A DNA stretch of 64,000 nucleotides, taken from positions 1,082,935 to 1,146,934 of the forward strand of contig NZ_KB849179.1 of the NCBI RefSeq assembly GCF_000367945.1. The letters are read 5' to 3'. The translations under genes and the position numbers were made by a program. Position 1 is the stretch's first letter. Every line of letters starts with the position of its first letter. The DNA is from Acinetobacter proteolyticus. GTDB taxonomy: Bacteria; Pseudomonadota; Gammaproteobacteria; Pseudomonadales; Moraxellaceae. The notes beneath the pieces are model-generated. The model saw nothing but the letters and a program-made list of their open reading frames with translations. It was not told the DNA's origin and made no database searches. Positions 60,711 through 64,000 of this stretch are shown in pieces.

Positions 60711-61638
60711 CGGTCGGGTTGTAATATGTCATTGCTCTCTTTGGGTTCGACCAACCAAACATCTTACATAAGTCTAATACTTGAATTTTTAAAGCGATGC
60801 GTGTGGCGGCAGTGTGACGCGCATCGTGAAATGTAAACCCAAATAACTCAGCTTTTATTCTTGCTTTGTAAAAATCTTGACCTGCCCTATATGTAGAATA
60901 TTCACCAAATACCAATCCCGCACCTTTGGCCTTTCTAGCAGATAAAATCTCTTTCGCCCTTTTACTAAGGGGCACTTCACGGGGTTTTCCGTTCTTTGTT
61001 ATCTCAAGCCTCAGATAACTTTTGTCTAAATATATTCGATTCCAAGTAAGGTTGCAGATTTCAGCCTGACGCATCCCTGTCTCAAGCGCCAAGTGAAAAA
61101 TATCCCGTAGATTATCATTTAAAAATGGCGATAGTGCTTCAACTTCTTCAGGGGATATAACACGCTCACGATGGTTACCTGATTTTGGCATCTGAATTTC
61201 TTTAACTGGATTGGTTGAAAGCCAAAGCTTAGTTTCTACACACCACGTAAAAAAACCCATTAACATAATGAACTCGCGTTGCACTGTTGAGCCCTTCACA
61301 TCCTCAAGTCGCTTTTCACGCCATCCAACTAAAAACATTTTATCCACGCTGTATAGAGGAATATCACACTTCATATGTTTTAGAACAAAGTTGATTTTTT
61401 GAATCTCTTGAATAGAACTTTTTTTCTTAATTGAAACTGTATCTCGATATTCGGTTAGAGCATCCTTTAATAGGATATGCTCATAAATTTGAGCCTTTTC
61501 ATTCTTCAATTTAACTTCTAATTCTTGCGCCCATGCTTTAGCATCTCGCATGGTATCAAATGTTTTGGATTTAACTGGATGCGGTTTGATACGCACCATT
61601 GCCGTGATTCTGCCATTTCTTTTTTGATAAGTAGCCAT
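60685..61638 (-). CDS. int: Tyrosine recombinase integrase
   Basis: A 317-aa phage integrase from the ATG at 61638 (the frame opens at 61656). N-terminal arm-binding part (residues 1-60), core-binding SAM-like domain (about 60-155) and catalytic domain. Catalytic residues: R in ETGMRQAEICNL, H-x-x-R in FHDARHTAATRI, a W in place of the second His in FGWSNPKRA, and Tyr in MTYYNPTASEIA. It recombines attP with the glcB terminator. The gene reads toward the prophage interior and away from attR. Confidence 0.93.
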   Translation of the reverse strand: MATYQKRNGRITAMVRIKPHPVKSKTFDTMRDAKAWAQELEVKLKNEKAQIYEHILLKDALTEYRDTVSIKKKSSIQEIQKINFVLKHMKCDIPLYSVDKMFLVGWREKRLEDVKGSTVQREFIMLMGFFTWCVETKLWLSTNPVKEIQMPKSGNHRERVISPEEVEALSPFLNDNLRDIFHLALETGMRQAEICNLTWNRIYLDKSYLRLEITKNGKPREVPLSKRAKEILSARKAKGAGLVFGEYSTYRAGQDFYKARIKAELFGFTFHDARHTAATRIALKIQVLDLCKMFGWSNPKRAMTYYNPTASEIASRL

Positions 61639-61772
61639 ATAAAAAACCTGTTGCACTCTTGTTACATCAGCTTTTTAAATCCTTTTAAAAGCAGTTGCAA
61701 TACTTTTAAAATATCGTTGTAAAATAACAACTTAATAAAAATATTATAATTGTGAAGCAATACTTATGCAAT
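61639..61772. other. Integrase promoter and candidate arm sites near attR
   Basis: GTTGCACT (61650-61657), GTTGCAATACTTTTA (61694-61708) and AAGCAATACTTATG (61755-61768) resemble each other and a site at 19494. GTTGT-AAAATA-ACAAC (61716-61731) is a palindrome. These could be Int or Xis sites and the integrase operator. Confidence 0.45.
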
Positions 61773-61796
61773 AAAAAAGCCTCCGTAGAGGCTTTT
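61773..61796. other. attR core, overlapping the glcB terminator
   Basis: Identical to attL (six A, GCCTCCGTAGAGGC, four T). Here it lies 16 nt beyond the glcB stop and, with extra T on the plus side, is the gene's intrinsic terminator read on the minus strand. The prophage therefore used a terminator as its attachment site and regenerates it at both ends. Confidence 0.92.
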
Positions 61797-61811
61797 TTTG
61801 TTTAGATGAAA

Positions 61812-63974
61812 TTAATCACCCGTATAACCTTTTAACTTTAAACGCGCAGCATGCAACAATGGCTCTGTATAACCAGATGGCTGCTCTGCACCTTTGAAAA
61901 TCAAGTCAGACGCAGCTTGGAATGCAATACCATCAAAGTTTGGTGCCATTGGTGTATATAATGGATCATTGGCATTTTGCTGATCAACAATCACAGCCAT
62001 ACGCTTAAGCACTTCTTCAACTTGTGCACGCGTTACGATACCGTGACGTAACCAGTTTGCAACGTGTTGAGAAGAGATACGTAAAGTTGCACGGTCTTCC
62101 ATTAAGCCAACGTTGTTAATGTCTGGCACTTTAGAACAACCAACACCCAAGTCTACCCAACGAACCACATAACCCAAGATCCCTTGACAGTTATTTTCAA
62201 GTTCGTTATTTAACTCTTCTGCAGTCCAGTTTGTTTCTGGTGCAAATGGCGGCGTTAACAAGTCATCTAAAGTCAACATATCTTCAGCAGCCAACACATC
62301 TTGACGTGCTTTTACATTGATTTGATGGTAGTGCAATGCATGTAGTACTGCACCTGTTGGTGATGGAACCCATGCACAAGTTGCACCTGCATTTGGATGT
62401 GCAGTCTTGGTTGCCAACATATCTTTCATGCTGTCTGGTTTCGGCCACATGCCTTTACCAATTTGCGCTTTACCCTGTAAACCACACGCTAAACCAATCG
62501 CAACGTTACGGTTTTCGTAAGCAGCAATCCATTTCTGTGTTTTAACTGCTTCTTTACGTACAACTGGCGCAGCTTCCATAGAGGTATGGATTTCATCACC
62601 CGTACGATCCATAAAGCCTGTGTTAATGAAAATGGTACGGTCTTTCGCAGCAGCGATACAGTTTTTCAAGTTCACAGAAGTACGGCGTTCTTCATCCATG
62701 ATCCCGATTTTGAGTGATTTAGCCGGCAAGCCAATCGCTTGTTCAGCACGCTCGAACAATTCAACTGCAAACGCAACTTCTTCTGGACCATGCATTTTTG
62801 GCTTAACGATATACATTGAACCTTTACGAGAGTTTTTGTTCTCGTTTTGACCACGAATATCAGCAACTGTCAGTAAAGGTGTCACTAAAGCATCCATAAT
62901 GCCTTCGAACACTTCTTCACCGTCAACTAAGATCGCAGGGTTGGTCATTAAGTGGCCTACGTTACGAAGCAACATTAATGAACGACCATGTAATGTGGTT
63001 GTACCACCAATCAGATTCTGTACAGTACGGTCTTTGTTCAAGGTACGAGTAACAGTTTTACCGTTTTTCTCGATTGATTCTTGCAAGTCACCTTTCATAA
63101 GACCTAACCAGTTACGGTAGCCTTCCACTTTCTCTTCAGCATCAACCGCTGCAACCGAGTCTTCCAAATCTTGGATTGTAGTTACCGCAGCTTCAAGAGT
63201 TAAATCTTTAACGCCCGCCGCATCTGTTTTACCAACTGGACTGTTTTCATCGATTTCGATGATCACATGCAAACCATTATTTAATAAAACAATCTCAGTA
63301 GGGCTGGCAGCTTCGCCGTTAAAACCAACAAATTGTGATTCATGTGCCAAAGAAGTTGTTGAACCATCTTTTAAGGTTACAGCTAAACCGTTATTCACCA
63401 CTGCATATTGAGTTACATCTGCATGCGAACCTTGAGCCAATGGGAAAGTTTGGTTTAAGAAATCTTTTGCGAAAGCAATAACTTTATCGCCACGAACTGG
63501 GTTATAACCTTTACCTTTCTCTGCACCACCTTCTTCAGAAATAACGTCTGTACCATACAACGCGTCATATAAAGAGCCCCAACGTGCATTGGCTGCATTT
63601 AAGCTATAACGTGCGTTACGTACTGGCACAACCAGTTGTGGACCAGCCAACAATGCGATTTCTTCATCAACATTTTCAGTCGTCACTTCGAAGTCCGCAA
63701 CTTCTGGAACTAGGTAACCAATTTCAGTTAAGAATGCCTTGTAAGCATTTAATTCAAATTTATTATTGCGATGCCATTCATCAATCTTCGCTTGAAGTTC
63801 ATCACGCTTAGCCAATAGTGCTTTGTTCTTTGGGCTAAGGTCGACAACGACTTGCTCGAAGTTTTTCCAGTAAGTTTCGCTTTCTAAACCAGTTCCTGGT
63901 AAAGCTTCATTTTCGATGAAATCGTAAAGTTCTTTAGCAATCGCTAGCTTGCCTTTTTGAATACGTACAGTCAT
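61812..63974 (-). CDS. glcB: Malate synthase G
   Basis: A 720-aa monomeric malate synthase G, full length for the family (about 720-730 aa). [59 protein letters not shown] with the catalytic region, [20 protein letters not shown] and [20 protein letters not shown] are conserved blocks. It condenses glyoxylate and acetyl-CoA to malate in the glyoxylate bypass or glycolate use. The coding sequence is intact; the prophage sits just after it and keeps its terminator. Confidence 0.97.
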   Translation of the reverse strand: MTVRIQKGKLAIAKELYDFIENEALPGTGLESETYWKNFEQVVVDLSPKNKALLAKRDELQAKIDEWHRNNKFELNAYKAFLTEIGYLVPEVADFEVTTENVDEEIALLAGPQLVVPVRNARYSLNAANARWGSLYDALYGTDVISEEGGAEKGKGYNPVRGDKVIAFAKDFLNQTFPLAQGSHADVTQYAVVNNGLAVTLKDGSTTSLAHESQFVGFNGEAASPTEIVLLNNGLHVIIEIDENSPVGKTDAAGVKDLTLEAAVTTIQDLEDSVAAVDAEEKVEGYRNWLGLMKGDLQESIEKNGKTVTRTLNKDRTVQNLIGGTTTLHGRSLMLLRNVGHLMTNPAILVDGEEVFEGIMDALVTPLLTVADIRGQNENKNSRKGSMYIVKPKMHGPEEVAFAVELFERAEQAIGLPAKSLKIGIMDEERRTSVNLKNCIAAAKDRTIFINTGFMDRTGDEIHTSMEAAPVVRKEAVKTQKWIAAYENRNVAIGLACGLQGKAQIGKGMWPKPDSMKDMLATKTAHPNAGATCAWVPSPTGAVLHALHYHQINVKARQDVLAAEDMLTLDDLLTPPFAPETNWTAEELNNELENNCQGILGYVVRWVDLGVGCSKVPDINNVGLMEDRATLRISSQHVANWLRHGIVTRAQVEEVLKRMAVIVDQQNANDPLYTPMAPNFDGIAFQAASDLIFKGAEQPSGYTEPLLHAARLKLKGYTGD

Positions 63975-64000
63975 TGTCTTTCCTGATGGTGCTAACTTTT

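Larger units (their letters stand above)
19425..61796. mobile_element. Complete temperate T7-like/BPP-1-like podovirus prophage
   Basis: About 42.4 kb between two identical 24-bp repeats (19425-19448 and 61773-61796). It contains integrase, CI/Cro-type control genes, primase-helicase, DNA polymerase, nucleases, terminase, portal, capsid, T7-like tail and internal virion genes, tailspike, holin and endolysin. No inactivating frameshift was seen in any core gene, so it may be inducible. The order TerS-TerL-portal-Bbp19-like-scaffold-capsid-Bbp16-like cement-tail tubular A/B resembles Bordetella phage BPP-1. No phage RNA polymerase, reverse transcriptase or tail sheath is present. Confidence 0.93.

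Noticed and set aside
19425..61796. Diversity-generating retroelement, as in BPP-1
   Set aside because: No reverse transcriptase frame and no template/variable repeat pair near the tailspike were found.
19425..61796. Phage-encoded RNA polymerase, as in T7
   Set aside because: No frame with single-subunit RNA polymerase motifs; the only polymerase is the DNA polymerase at 55438-57528.
61773..61796. tRNA or tmRNA as attachment site
   Set aside because: The repeat folds as a short terminator hairpin, not a tRNA 3' end, and no tRNA cloverleaf was seen at either end.
1..64000. CRISPR array or insertion sequence
   Set aside because: No regularly spaced direct repeats and no transposase frame with terminal inverted repeats were found.

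Overview
The window is a piece of a low-GC gammaproteobacterial chromosome, most likely Acinetobacter, carrying one apparently complete temperate podovirus prophage of about 42.4 kb. The genus call rests on the gene content and protein character of the flanks (FtsY with a short acidic N-terminus, type I Map, BrnQ, malate synthase G, several small proteins of a kind common in Acinetobacter) and on a UmuDAb-type SOS operator. No database search could be run. No tRNA, rRNA, insertion sequence or CRISPR array was seen.

Host left arm (1-19424): a GNAT acetyltransferase running off the edge, a DUF2057 (YccT/CsgI-like) exported protein, an SDR oxidoreductase, small secreted and cytoplasmic proteins, a nitroreductase, ftsY, two small membrane proteins, a Sel1-like protein, a DUF2750 protein, a CBS-pair protein, an argD-type aminotransferase, monothiol glutaredoxin, a small HD hydrolase, a LysR regulator, map, brnQ, two small membrane proteins, an alpha/beta hydrolase, a MarR regulator, a SRAP/YedK protein and a 2OG-Fe(II) oxygenase. 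Many genes are single units bounded by clear intrinsic terminators. Host right arm (61797-64000): glcB.

Prophage (19425-61796): it is bounded by a 24-bp direct repeat that is the intrinsic terminator of glcB, with the integrase just inside the right end. Left accessory block: an SOS-controlled umuC and a membrane protein. Leftward late block, in minus-strand reading order from the terminase: TerS, two mini-ORFs, TerL, a small protein, portal, a Bbp19-like protein, scaffold, major capsid, cement, a small protein, tail tubular A and B, a gp13-like protein, three internal virion proteins (gp14-like, SLT-transglycosylase, and a 2268-aa polyvalent protein with GNAT and zincin motifs), a secreted metalloenzyme-like protein, tailspike, a candidate esterase, holin and endolysin. 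The morphogenesis set is T7-like and closest in order to Bordetella phage BPP-1, but no phage RNA polymerase and no reverse transcriptase (diversity-generating retroelement) was found.

Control and replication: a Cro-like gene and a LexA/CI-type repressor diverge at 50.9-51.0 kb. Related 17-bp palindromic operators lie on both sides of the repressor gene; the set before the rightward early operon is spaced exactly 22 bp. The leftward early genes lead to a primase-polymerase/D5 helicase. The rightward early operon (51837-60710) encodes a DUF2800 nuclease-like protein, a DUF2815 single-strand binding protein, a PAPS-reductase-like protein, a family A DNA polymerase, a SprT-like protease, a VRR-NUC nuclease, a SNF2-type helicase and a possible excisionase. 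The repressor has the autocleavage residues and umuC has an SOS-like operator, so the prophage is probably DNA-damage inducible.

The least explained elements are an 18-bp inverted repeat with 9-mer repeats near terS, a multi-hairpin leader before the PAPS-reductase-like gene, and a recurring TGTCAACAG motif at late-gene boundaries.
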